NCBI RefSeq assembly: GCF_900177325.1
Contig: NZ_FXBL01000004.1
Location: 3,906,001-3,970,000, forward strand
From: Mesorhizobium australicum
GTDB lineage: Bacteria > Pseudomonadota > Alphaproteobacteria > Rhizobiales > Rhizobiaceae
DNA: 64,000 nucleotides
Direction of reading: 5' to 3'
The translations under genes and the position numbers were made by a program. Each line of letters opens with the position of its first letter. Within the stretch, counting starts at the first letter, position 1. The notes beneath the pieces were generated by a model. It saw nothing but the letters and a program-made list of their open reading frames with translations, searched no databases and was not told the origin of the DNA. Of this stretch, positions 1-7,682 are shown piece after piece.

Positions 1-615
1 GATGCGGCTCTCGAGCTTGAACGGTCCGGAGCCGATTGCCGAACCTTCCTTCCATGCGCCCTTGTCATCGACGTTCTTGGGGTTCGCGACCCAGAGATTG
101 CACTGGATCTCCGCGAGACGAGTGAGAAAGAGCGGGCTCGGCTTCTCGATCTTGAACACGACTGTGTTGTCGTCCGGGGTGTCGAGCGACAGCACCTTGA
201 TCTGGCGCGAACCGTCGAAATTGGCCTTGCAGGAAATCTTGCGGTCCGGGTTCATGTGGAAGTCCCAGCTCCACTTGAAGTCCTGCGCCGTGACGGGATC
301 GCCATTGTGGAACTTTGCGCCCTGGCGCAGATGGAACGTATAGACGGTCCCGTCCTGCGAAACGTCCCACGAGTCTGCCAAGGCCGGGCCGACCGTCATG
401 TCGGCGCGAAATCCGACCAGCGTCTCATAGATGTGGTGAAGGACGGTGTCTGTGGCAGCGTCGCGGCCCGTCGCGTCGAGGCTGCGGATGTCGGTCGTTG
501 TGGCGATGACGAGTTCGTCCTTAGAGGTCTTTGCCTCTCCCGGCGAGCTAAGCGCAATCAGCGCGAGGGCTGCGACCAGTCCCTTGCCGAGTTTCATGGC
601 TGTTGGTTGGATCAT
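1..615 (-). CDS. ABC transporter substrate-binding protein, family 5 (partial)
   Basis: This is the N-terminal 205 codons of a peptide/nickel-type (SBP_bac_5) periplasmic binding protein; the rest lies beyond the left edge. The frame starts MIQPTAMKLGKG and has a hydrophobic signal peptide ending near SSPGEA. It continues with the family hallmarks LVIATTTDIRSLD, a LADSWDVSQDGTVYTFHLR stretch and KFHNGDPVTAQDFKWSW. I chose the ATG at 615 because GAGGGG lies 8 nt upstream; an in-frame ATG at 597 is the alternative. It is last of five same-strand genes with the hydrolase and permeases, so it should capture the ligand for the DppBC-type channel. The ATPase genes are not in view and may follow past position 1. 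Confidence 0.9.
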   Translation of the reverse strand, partial: MIQPTAMKLGKGLVAALALIALSSPGEAKTSKDELVIATTTDIRSLDATGRDAATDTVLHHIYETLVGFRADMTVGPALADSWDVSQDGTVYTFHLRQGAKFHNGDPVTAQDFKWSWDFHMNPDRKISCKANFDGSRQIKVLSLDTPDDNTVVFKIEKPSPLFLTRLAEIQCNLWVANPKNVDDKGAWKEGSAIGSGPFKLESRI

Positions 616-633
616 TGCATATTCCCCTCATTG

Positions 634-1515
634 TTATCGTTGATTGAGACAGCGCGAGAAGAAAGCCTTCACGCGCCCGAGCATTGTCGAGTCTTCATGG
701 GCCACGCCGGGGAACGTTTCGTATTCGACCTTCACACCGTGCGCTTCGAGACTGCGCCGCAGCGCTTGCTGCCGTTCGACGCGTGTCGCACCGGCATCGT
801 TGGCGCCCTTCATCCAGAAGGCCTTGTCGGTCGGCTGGACGATCACCCATCGTGTCAGCAGGTCTTCCTCCCCGATCACCATCTGAACGGCGACCTTGCG
901 TATCGCGGCGATGTCGATCGGCCGGCCAAAGAGCCTTTCGAAGCCGTTGGTGCCCACCCAGTAGTCCGAGGCATCATCGAGAAGCGTGACGGTGCCGGGA
1001 GCGCCGATGGAGACGCCGACAAGCCTGTCCGGATGGGCAAGGAGAAAGCGGTGGGCGAACTGGCCACCGCCAGAGAAACCGTAGAGCAGGAAGCGCTCGG
1101 CATCCACATTGTAGCGCTCGCCGAACTCGTCGATCATGTCGAGAAGGATTTCGTCGAAGTTCACGCCATGGCCGCGCAGCAGCTTGTAGCTGTGCAGGTC
1201 GCCCTGGTGCAGCGCGTTGACGGGAAAGAGCGGGCACAGAAGCATCACCTGCTCGGCCTCCGCATAGTCGGCGAATGCGTCGCGGTAGCGTTCCATGGAG
1301 CGCTCGGAACCGTGGACGATCACTGCCAGCGGGTATTTGCGGCCCTCCTCGTGCACGTAGGATTTCGGCACGTAGGTGCAGAACGAGAACCGGGCATCCT
1401 TGCGCGATGCAGTGACGGAGGAATTCCCCGTCTCGAACATCGATATCCGGCGCGGCTGTTCGACGCCGTGGTCGCCGCGTGGCAAATTCTCGAAAGCGTC
1501 CGACAGACCGCCCAT
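634..1515 (-). CDS. alpha/beta hydrolase (esterase/PHB depolymerase-like)
   Basis: This is a cytosolic serine hydrolase of about 293 residues with no signal peptide. The nucleophile elbow GFSGGG places Ser near residue 148. The oxyanion-side strand reads LAVIVHGSERS, and a C-terminal GVAHEDS supplies the likely catalytic His. The permease stop codon overlaps the region: an in-frame GTG at 1530 would overlap dppC by 14 nt, but the ATG at 1515 has GGAG 9 nt upstream and is preferred. Because it sits between permease and binding-protein genes of an uptake operon, it probably hydrolyses the imported ester or amide or its product. The substrate cannot be read from the sequence. Confidence 0.85.
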   Translation of the reverse strand: MGGLSDAFENLPRGDHGVEQPRRISMFETGNSSVTASRKDARFSFCTYVPKSYVHEEGRKYPLAVIVHGSERSMERYRDAFADYAEAEQVMLLCPLFPVNALHQGDLHSYKLLRGHGVNFDEILLDMIDEFGERYNVDAERFLLYGFSGGGQFAHRFLLAHPDRLVGVSIGAPGTVTLLDDASDYWVGTNGFERLFGRPIDIAAIRKVAVQMVIGEEDLLTRWVIVQPTDKAFWMKGANDAGATRVERQQALRRSLEAHGVKVEYETFPGVAHEDSTMLGRVKAFFSRCLNQR

Positions 1516-1516
1516 T

Positions 1517-2356
1517 TCAATTGTCTCCACTCATCTTGGGGTCGACCAGATCCCGCACCGCATCGCCGAACTGGTTGATGCCGAGCAGCGTGATGGTGAT
1601 GCAGAGGCCTGGCAGCAGGATCAGCAGCGGCGACTGCATGATGTAGGGCCGCGCGGTGGCGAGCATGTTGCCCCAGCTCGGATCCGGAGGCGGAACGCCG
1701 AGACCCAGGAAGCTCAGGGCCGCCTCGGAAAGGATGATGCTGCCGAACATCATCGATCCGAGCACCGTTATGGGTGGGATCGAGTTCGGCAGGACATGGC
1801 GGAACATCGTGGTGAAATGGGAATTGCCCATCACCACGGAGGCCTCGACGAATTCGAGCTGCCGGACCGAAAGGACGGTGCCGCGTACGACCCGCACGAC
1901 GCCCGGCATGTAGGCGATGCCCAGCGCCACCACGATGCCGGAAGAGCTGGCGCCGAATATGGCCATGATGCCAAGCGCCAGCAGCAGGCCGGGAAAGGCG
2001 AGCAACGCGTCGTTGACCATCATGATGAAACGGTCGACGACGCCACCGAAATAGCCGGAGACCACGCCGACCGCCGTGCCCAGGGACAGCGCGAAAGCGA
2101 GCGTCGCAAAGGCGATCCAGGCGCTCGCCTGCGCGCCGTAGAGCAGCCGGCTCAGCGTGTCGCGGCCGAATTCGTCGGCGCCCAGCAGATGCTGCGCGCT
2201 CGGCCCCGTCAGCCGCGCGGGAAGGTCGAGGTCGAGCGGACCGTAAGGTGCGATGAACTGGCCGAACGCGGCGAGGACGAACAGCAAGCCGACAATCGTC
2301 GTCCCGAAGACCAGATTGAAGCGCGGACAGCGACCGGAGATACGAAGGGCCGTCAT
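1517..2356 (-). CDS. ABC transporter permease, DppC/OppC family
   Basis: This is a 279-residue inner-membrane permease with an N-terminal transmembrane helix, the conserved LLGADEFGRDTLSRLLYGA segment and five further hydrophobic helices. The EAA-type coupling loop is around VEASVVMGNSHFTTMFRHV. The ATG at 2356 overlaps the preceding permease stop by 4 nt (ATGA), indicating translational coupling. A longer open frame extends upstream to 3094 but only antisense to dppB, so it was discarded. It forms a heterodimeric channel with the DppB-like protein for peptides or similar small amides. Confidence 0.95.
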   Translation of the reverse strand: MTALRISGRCPRFNLVFGTTIVGLLFVLAAFGQFIAPYGPLDLDLPARLTGPSAQHLLGADEFGRDTLSRLLYGAQASAWIAFATLAFALSLGTAVGVVSGYFGGVVDRFIMMVNDALLAFPGLLLALGIMAIFGASSSGIVVALGIAYMPGVVRVVRGTVLSVRQLEFVEASVVMGNSHFTTMFRHVLPNSIPPITVLGSMMFGSIILSEAALSFLGLGVPPPDPSWGNMLATARPYIMQSPLLILLPGLCITITLLGINQFGDAVRDLVDPKMSGDN

Positions 2357-3294
2357 GCCGCCGCCCTCGGATCCAGCAACGGGTAGACGAGGTCGACGAT
2401 CAGATTCACCATGACGTAGATGAAGGTGATGAGCAGCAGGCAGCCCTGCACGACCGGATAGTCGCGGCCATAGATGCTGTCGACCAGCAGGCGCCCGAGG
2501 CCGGGAATGGTGAACACCGTCTCGGTGATGGCGATGCCGCCGAGCAATCCGCCGAGGTTCAGCCCGATCAGCGTCCAGGTCGGCGCGAAGGAATTGTAGA
2601 AGACGTGCCGGCGCACGACCTGCGGCTCGCTCAGCCCCTTGGCGCGCGCGTGGGTGATATATTCCAACCGCGCAACGGAGATCGCGCTGGCCCGCATCAT
2701 GCGGGCCACGGAGCCGATTTCCGTCAGCATCAGCGTGACGACGGGCATGATCATGTAGACCAGCGCGGCCGGAATGTTCGTGTTGAGCGAGACGAAGCCA
2801 ACGACCGGAAGCCAGCCGAGCATCATTCCGAAGACCATCAGGATCATCAGGCCGAGCCAGAAGCCGGGCACGGACATCAGAAGAGAGGTGACCGAGACGA
2901 CGATCAGGTCCGTGGCCTTGTTCTGTCGCCATGCCGCGAGAAGCCCGAGAGGAACCGCGACGATCGTGGCGAGCAGCAACGCCATGACAACGATAGGCGC
3001 CGAGACAAGGAAACGACCGACAATCAGCGGCAGCACCGGCTCGTTGATCGTGGTCGAGACGCCGAAATCGCCAACCAGAAGCTTGCCGAGCCACAGCGCA
3101 TACTGAACGTAGATCGGCTGATCGAGACCCATCTTCTGCCGCAGGGCCTCCAGATCGGAAGGAAGCGCATCCTCATCGAGCATCAGCGCGGCCGGATCGC
3201 CGGGGATGAAACGGATGATGGCGAAGACCACCACCGAGACGATGAGCAATGTCGGGATGGCAGAGGCAATGCGGCCGAGCACAAACCTAAGCAA
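2353..3294 (-). CDS. ABC transporter permease, DppB/OppB family
   Basis: This 313-residue permease has the usual length. Residues 1-30 form the first helix, followed by the family signature FIPGDPAALML and the periplasmic loop MGLDQPIYVQYALWL-GDFGVS. Five more helices and a coupling loop near EYITHARAKGLSEPQVV come next. It is the first transporter gene after the C45 amidase, with a 74-nt gap, and overlaps dppC by 4 nt. Partner choice (DppBC/OppBC/GsiCD) is not distinguishable by sequence; the linked amidase suggests an N-acyl or peptide-like ligand. Confidence 0.95.
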   Translation of the reverse strand: MLRFVLGRIASAIPTLLIVSVVVFAIIRFIPGDPAALMLDEDALPSDLEALRQKMGLDQPIYVQYALWLGKLLVGDFGVSTTINEPVLPLIVGRFLVSAPIVVMALLLATIVAVPLGLLAAWRQNKATDLIVVSVTSLLMSVPGFWLGLMILMVFGMMLGWLPVVGFVSLNTNIPAALVYMIMPVVTLMLTEIGSVARMMRASAISVARLEYITHARAKGLSEPQVVRRHVFYNSFAPTWTLIGLNLGGLLGGIAITETVFTIPGLGRLLVDSIYGRDYPVVQGCLLLITFIYVMVNLIVDLVYPLLDPRAAA

Positions 3295-3368
3295 GGTCGT
3301 CCCTCCCTTCGCCAGCGGGTTTGCACGTCATCGCCTCCGACGGACGTGCTGTCGGGTTGCAACCGGCG

Positions 3369-4523
3369 CTACGCACAGGCCGCCACCGAAGGCTTGATGC
3401 CGGCGGAGACCGACATGTCCATGTCGAGCGCGTAGACCGACGCTTCGCTATTGATGGCGGGAAGCGGCGTGACCTCCATCAGGCCGGCCGCCGGCCGAAA
3501 CAGAACCATCGCAACCGTTGCCGACAGATTGCCGGCAATGCCGGGGATCGGCGGCCGGCAGACCGAATATGGCGCGCCGAAGCGGTCCGAAAGCGCCTGC
3601 CTGATATCATCCATGCCGATGGCATTGCCGACATTACGGAGATGCCGCCGCACCATGAAGTCGCGATAGAGGCTGTCGGGCATGTTGCGGATGCCCATCT
3701 CCTTCAGTTTCGCCAGCGCGACGGGGCTCTGCCAGTGATTGGCGTGCACGATCAGGCCATCCTGCGGAAGGATCGTGAAAGCCTCGTCCGGGGCACATTC
3801 GAAATTTACCGCAAAGCCGTGGGCGGAACTGACGATCATGTTGTTCGATGTCGATTTCGGCGTGGTCGCCACCACCCTGAAAGCATCGGCCAGATGCCTC
3901 TGCTCCAGCGCTTTCCTGCGAATAAGGGTCAACGGAATTCCCGGCGTGCGGTAGTCGCGGTCTGATTCCAGATAGTTGGCGGTCACCGCGATGCCGGCGG
4001 AGTTGAAGCCGTTCCGGCTCAGGCCGCCGGCCTCCGTGAAGGTGAGTATGTCCGGCCCGTCCTGACGACGGATCTTCAGCACCACCGAGGTTTCTGCACA
4101 TTCCGCCAGCCAGTCCCAGGTCTGGCCATGCAGAAGTTCGCCTGTATCGGTCTTCTCGGGCATCGCCACGACGCCCGTGCAACCGTCCGGCTGCAGCATC
4201 GCCGCCGCGGCGCGACGCCTGGCAAGCTGCACCAGCTCGGTCCGAGCGTTGACCAACACGATCTCGATGAAGGTCACGTCGGCGCCCTCGGCGACCGCCT
4301 CCATTTCGGTGATCATGTCCGGCGACCACTCCCTGATCCGGGAGATGAAATCGCCCGCGAGGTCTGCAAGCTGCGGAAGGCCGGCGCCGGCCGCCTCGAT
4401 CTGTCCTTTGTAGAGATCGATGGAACGACGGATGCGCCCCTTCGCCGCCTCGCCATAGACGAGCCCGCGCTGGCGCGGGGAACCCGACAGCTCGATCAGC
4501 GGAAAAGGTTCGATTATGGGCAT
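3369..4523 (-). CDS. C45-family amidase / acyl-CoA:6-APA acyltransferase-like protein
   Basis: This 384-residue protein resembles the peptidase C45/AAT group, N-terminal-nucleophile enzymes that self-cleave before a Cys and then cut or transfer acyl amides. The motif DGCTGV places the candidate nucleophile at Cys115, with the typical upstream EMEAVAEGADV and downstream LHGQTWDW, GLSRNGFNSAGIAVTANYL and SSAHGFAVNFE segments. No signal peptide is visible, so it acts in the cytoplasm. It leads the operon with the importer and hydrolase and is divergent from the GntR regulator. That arrangement implies uptake followed by deacylation of an amide. Family members act on penicillins, acyl amino acids and peptides; which applies here is unknown. 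Confidence 0.85.
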   Translation of the reverse strand: MPIIEPFPLIELSGSPRQRGLVYGEAAKGRIRRSIDLYKGQIEAAGAGLPQLADLAGDFISRIREWSPDMITEMEAVAEGADVTFIEIVLVNARTELVQLARRRAAAAMLQPDGCTGVVAMPEKTDTGELLHGQTWDWLAECAETSVVLKIRRQDGPDILTFTEAGGLSRNGFNSAGIAVTANYLESDRDYRTPGIPLTLIRRKALEQRHLADAFRVVATTPKSTSNNMIVSSAHGFAVNFECAPDEAFTILPQDGLIVHANHWQSPVALAKLKEMGIRNMPDSLYRDFMVRRHLRNVGNAIGMDDIRQALSDRFGAPYSVCRPPIPGIAGNLSATVAMVLFRPAAGLMEVTPLPAINSEASVYALDMDMSVSAGIKPSVAACA

Positions 4524-4678
4524 TGCGTCTATCCGGTGCGGTGAAATGATGACTCACAAATGCATTTTCATCATATAAAAAGCAGTTTGTCTATCTGTTG
4601 AAAAGCCCCGGACTGCCCAAATAATTATCGAACATGTGATATACGCTCGCCTGGTGGTCGTAGCCGCGGAATGCAATT
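4524..4678. promoter_or_regulatory. Divergent promoter region, amidase operon / GntR regulator
   Basis: This 155-bp AT-rich stretch separates two divergent start codons and must hold both promoters. The AT-richest parts are TCATATAAAAAG (about 4571-4582) and ATGTGATATACGC (about 4634-4646). I could not identify a convincing palindromic GntR operator or a canonical -35/-10 pair, so only the region is called. Confidence 0.5.
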
Positions 4679-5572
4679 ATGACGAAGCAAAAAGCTGGGA
4701 TGGCGATACCGTTGACGCCGCTGCAGCGCGACCTTGCGCGGCGAATCCTCGAGCATCTCAGGGATGCCTCCCTTCCGGCCGGAACGCGTGTGTCCGCACC
4801 GGAACTGGCGGCGCTGTTCAAGGTTTCCCGCTCGCCGATTGCCGGAGCGCTCAGCCTGCTCGTGGAAAGGGGGGTGCTGAGACCGACGCAAACGCGGCGC
4901 CTGGAAGTCGCATGTGACCTTGCGAATGCCAATCTCGACGCCATCATTCCCGTGTCGGAGGTCGAGGATCTCTACACGCGGATGATGCGGGACAGGTCGC
5001 GGGGCGAACTGCCCATGGAAGTATCCGAGAACGAGCTGATGCCGCGCTACGGCGTATCGCGTGGCGTCATCCGCAAGCTTTTGATGCGGTTCGCCGCCGA
5101 AGGCCTTGCGGAGCGCCTCCAGGGACATGGCTGGCGTTTCGTTGCCTCACTCGACAGTGCGGACACGCTGAAGGCGAGCTACGAGTTCCGGTTGATCGTC
5201 GAATGCTCGGCCTTCAGGGTAGCCGGATACCAGACCGACGCTCAAAAAATCGGCCAGCTGCGCTCCGCGCATCAGCGCGTGCTCGCCGTGGGCCGCGGTG
5301 TGATCACGGCGACCGAGTGGTTCCATGTCAATTCAAGCTTCCACGAAACCATGGCGAGCTTTTCGGGCAATCCCTTCCTGACCGCGGCGGTTCAGCACCA
5401 GAACAATCTCCGGCGCATGTGGGAGGCTGCGATCTACCAGCATCTCACTGTGGATCGCATCAGGGTATCCTGTGAGGAGCATCTGAGCATTCTCGATGCC
5501 GCGGAGTCCGGCAATCTCGAATGGGCCGAATCCCTGATGCGCGAACATCTCAAGAAGGCAGGCCGGCTCTGA
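4679..5572 (+). CDS. GntR-family regulator with FCD domain and a second winged helix
   Basis: This 297-residue regulator has an N-terminal winged helix (about residues 15-75; SAPELAALFKVSRSPIAGAL) and a C-terminal FCD-like all-helical ligand domain (about 160-290; ASYEFRLIVECSAFR, HVNSSFHETM, EEHLSILDAAESG). Between them, residues 96-155 contain a second helix-turn-helix-like segment, SENELMPRYGVSRGVIRKLL, followed by a wing-like GWRFVA. Standard FadR/GntR proteins are about 230 residues with a single winged helix, so the extra 60-70 residues fit a duplicated DNA-binding domain. It is divergent from the importer/amidase operon and probably controls it. Confidence 0.85.
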   Translation: MTKQKAGMAIPLTPLQRDLARRILEHLRDASLPAGTRVSAPELAALFKVSRSPIAGALSLLVERGVLRPTQTRRLEVACDLANANLDAIIPVSEVEDLYTRMMRDRSRGELPMEVSENELMPRYGVSRGVIRKLLMRFAAEGLAERLQGHGWRFVASLDSADTLKASYEFRLIVECSAFRVAGYQTDAQKIGQLRSAHQRVLAVGRGVITATEWFHVNSSFHETMASFSGNPFLTAAVQHQNNLRRMWEAAIYQHLTVDRIRVSCEEHLSILDAAESGNLEWAESLMREHLKKAGRL

Positions 5573-5594
5573 TTTGCAGGGCAGTTGGAGAGAC

Positions 5595-5795
5595 TCATGA
5601 CGCCGTCCGCGATCGGCGCTCTCCCAGGGTCGCGCACGTCATGCATGCAATGAAGGCAAATGGACCAATCTGAACGAGGTTGAGGAAGGCTTCGGCCGGC
5701 TTTTGTGCGGAAGCAGGATCGGCAAGCTCATCGGTAACAGTCGCCACATTGCGCGTGGTCCTCATCGATCGCGTGTGCAGGCGGCCCCGTTTCAT
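5595..5795 (-). CDS. Small hypothetical protein (66 aa)
   Basis: This is a short minus-strand frame in the 304-bp gap 5573-5876. It is supported mainly by a strong ribosome binding site: AAGGAG, 6 nt, then ATG at 5795. The product begins MKRGRLHTRS, is basic at the N terminus, and ends with a mildly hydrophobic FLNLVQIGPFAFIACMTCATL that could be a membrane segment with two cysteines. I recognise no family. A competing plus-strand frame (5680-5880) has no good start signal. The rest of the gap shows nothing identifiable. Confidence 0.35.
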   Translation of the reverse strand: MKRGRLHTRSMRTTRNVATVTDELADPASAQKPAEAFLNLVQIGPFAFIACMTCATLGERRSRTAS

Positions 5796-5876
5796 CCACC
5801 GCTCCTTGCGACACAGCCACGTTACGCCGGCAGGTGAATCGTCTATCCTGCATCGATCGCAGGAGACCGCCCGCCC

Positions 5877-6311
5877 ATGACCCTCATCCAGAAGCTCGGC
5901 ATCGCCTATGCCGTGATGTTCTTCGCCGTCGTCGGCCTGAACTACCTGCCCTTCATCCACGACGAGAACGGCATGATGTTCGGCCTGTTCTCGCTGCAAT
6001 GGTACGACGACCTGCTGCACGGCTTCTCCGGCCTGTGGGTGCTGATCGCCGCCATTGTCTCGCACCGCGCCACGGTGCTGTTCTTCAGGATCTTCGGCTC
6101 GATCTATCTGTTCGACGGCATTCTCGGCCTCGTCACCGGCTCGGGCTGCCTCGACGGCGGCATCTTCATCGACGGCTTCCGCTCCTTCTCCGACGTCGAG
6201 TTCCCCACCCGCTTCTTCGCCAACCTGCCGCATCTCCTGATCGGCGGCATAGCGGTCTATATCGGCTTCGTGCTTGCCAGCCGCGTGTCGCAGAAGCACG
6301 CGGCGGCCTGA
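5877..6311 (+). CDS. Integral membrane protein of unknown function
   Basis: This 144-residue protein has four predicted transmembrane helices (about residues 8-24, 44-62, 67-88, 115-137) and short loops, with an aromatic FSLQWYDDLLHGFSGLW between the first two. It resembles small DUF4383-like membrane proteins in general shape, but I cannot assign a family with certainty. The stop is followed 6 nt later by the next gene, so the two are probably co-transcribed. Confidence 0.75.
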   Translation: MTLIQKLGIAYAVMFFAVVGLNYLPFIHDENGMMFGLFSLQWYDDLLHGFSGLWVLIAAIVSHRATVLFFRIFGSIYLFDGILGLVTGSGCLDGGIFIDGFRSFSDVEFPTRFFANLPHLLIGGIAVYIGFVLASRVSQKHAAA

Positions 6312-6317
6312 GCGTCC

Positions 6318-7433
6318 ATGCTGCGCATCCTCTGGCGCGTCGTCCGCTCGGTTCTCATCCTGCTTGCAGTGGTCGTGGCGATCCCCGTGCTCGGCCTCGC
6401 CTATGGCTGGCTCTCGACCGACGCGCCGCAGCGCGGCTCGATCGTCACCCGCTCGCCCGAGGTGGCGGCGGTGTCGCAGCGCCTCGCCACCGAGATCGCC
6501 GGCTACAAGCGGCCGGAGGAATCCACCTTCCTCACCTATCCGGAATGGTCGATCGTCTATTCGGCGCGCGAATATGCCGACTTCGTCCAGGACCATAATC
6601 CGGCGGACTTCCCCTACCTCGCCCATGTCGGCCGCTTCTGGAAGGACTACGCCGCGATGATCCGCGCCAGCGCGGACTATCCGTTCAACTTCCAGAACCA
6701 TCTGATGCTGATGGTCATCGGCACCAGCCATACGATCGAGCACGTCATCCAGTTCGTCTACGAGAACACGGTCGGACGGCTGAGCTGGTCGTTCGGCCAT
6801 GCGATCGGCGAGGACGCGGTGCTGGCCGGCATCGCGGCCGACTATGCCGATTTCCTCGACCAGACGCCGTGGTACCGCTTTCCCTATGCCGAACGCCGCC
6901 GCGAGCTCAACGCCCTCCCCGCGGCACCCGGCTGGGCCGCGGTGCGCTCGTGGGAGCGCAAGATCGGCTACGGCTTCGCACTCACGATCAAGCAGGCCTA
7001 TGCCGACCTGATCGCATCGGGCCTCTCCGCCACGTCCGACCCCGCCTTCCTCGACATCCATGTCTGGGCGCAGGGACCGGTGGCCGAAGCGATCGAGGGC
7101 GAGCCGGACACGACGCTGGAGCACGATCTCGGCGCCGACGGGGCGGTGTTCGTGACCAGGCGCTACCAGGTCTTCACCGACATGATCCCCCGCCTGATCG
7201 AACGCGGCGTGAGCTTCGTCGAGATCGGCGGCAACGACGACATCCTGGTGACGGTCCTGTCCAACGAGGACATCGACGCGCCGGACGGGGCCTCGACGCT
7301 GTTCTCCTACCAGCTTCCGACCGACCCGACGACGATCCGCACCGGCCTGTCGGTGCCCGTCGGCGACCTGCATGAGACGATCCAGGACCTTGTCAACGCC
7401 GGCGCCCGGCTGGAGCATGTCTACGACTATTGA
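6318..7433 (+). CDS. Hypothetical membrane-anchored protein
   Basis: This 371-residue protein has one N-terminal signal-anchor helix (about residues 9-31; VLILLAVVVAIPVLGLAYGW). The rest is soluble and probably periplasmic, with conserved-looking elements ESTFLTYPEWSIVYSAREYADF, a Trp/Tyr-rich central part and SFVEIGGNDDILVTVLSNE near the C terminus. It follows the four-helix membrane protein by 6 nt. The function is not recognised. Coding quality is good (regular GC3 pattern, full-length frame). Confidence 0.8.
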   Translation: MLRILWRVVRSVLILLAVVVAIPVLGLAYGWLSTDAPQRGSIVTRSPEVAAVSQRLATEIAGYKRPEESTFLTYPEWSIVYSAREYADFVQDHNPADFPYLAHVGRFWKDYAAMIRASADYPFNFQNHLMLMVIGTSHTIEHVIQFVYENTVGRLSWSFGHAIGEDAVLAGIAADYADFLDQTPWYRFPYAERRRELNALPAAPGWAAVRSWERKIGYGFALTIKQAYADLIASGLSATSDPAFLDIHVWAQGPVAEAIEGEPDTTLEHDLGADGAVFVTRRYQVFTDMIPRLIERGVSFVEIGGNDDILVTVLSNEDIDAPDGASTLFSYQLPTDPTTIRTGLSVPVGDLHETIQDLVNAGARLEHVYDY

Positions 7434-7477
7434 GACCCGGCTTTGAGCAACCTGCGCGACATGGTAATGTGAACACC

Positions 7478-7681
7478 ATGAACAACCCCGAGCGAGATTT
7501 CCCGAAGGCGATCCTGACCGCCCCGATGACCGGCGAGGAAATCGACGCCATCCAGGCGGTCGAAGGCCTGCACCTTTCCCCTCGCATGAAGGCGCTCTTC
7601 GAACAGGCGGAGCGCGAAGGCTGGTCGTCCAAGAAGCGGCGTCAGCGCATTCTCGAAACACTCGGCGTCATATTGTCCTGA
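7478..7681 (+). CDS. Antitoxin of Fic module, VbhA-like
   Basis: This 67-residue protein begins MNNPERDFPK and is placed one base before a Fic-domain frame, the usual antitoxin-toxin order. The central EEIDAIQAVEGLHLSP aligns with the VbhA inhibitory helix, where S/T-x-x-x-E-G blocks the Fic ATP site. The Glu-Gly is kept, but the Ser/Thr position is Ile here. The C-terminal half is basic and helical (SSKKRRQRILETLG). An upstream in-frame start at 7430 exists but would overlap the preceding gene, so 7478 is preferred. Confidence 0.7.
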   Translation: MNNPERDFPKAILTAPMTGEEIDAIQAVEGLHLSPRMKALFEQAEREGWSSKKRRQRILETLGVILS

Positions 7682-7682
7682 C

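Noticed and set aside
256..1578. 440-codon plus-strand frame at the left end
   Set aside because: It is antisense to the binding protein and hydrolase genes, which have clear motifs, signal peptide and ribosome sites.
5595..7661. 688-codon minus-strand open frame across the membrane-protein genes
   Set aside because: It is antisense to two well-formed genes, rich in Arg/Ala/Glu/His from GC3 mirroring, and has no domain. Only its last 67 codons (5595-5795), with their own ribosome site, were kept as a tentative small gene.
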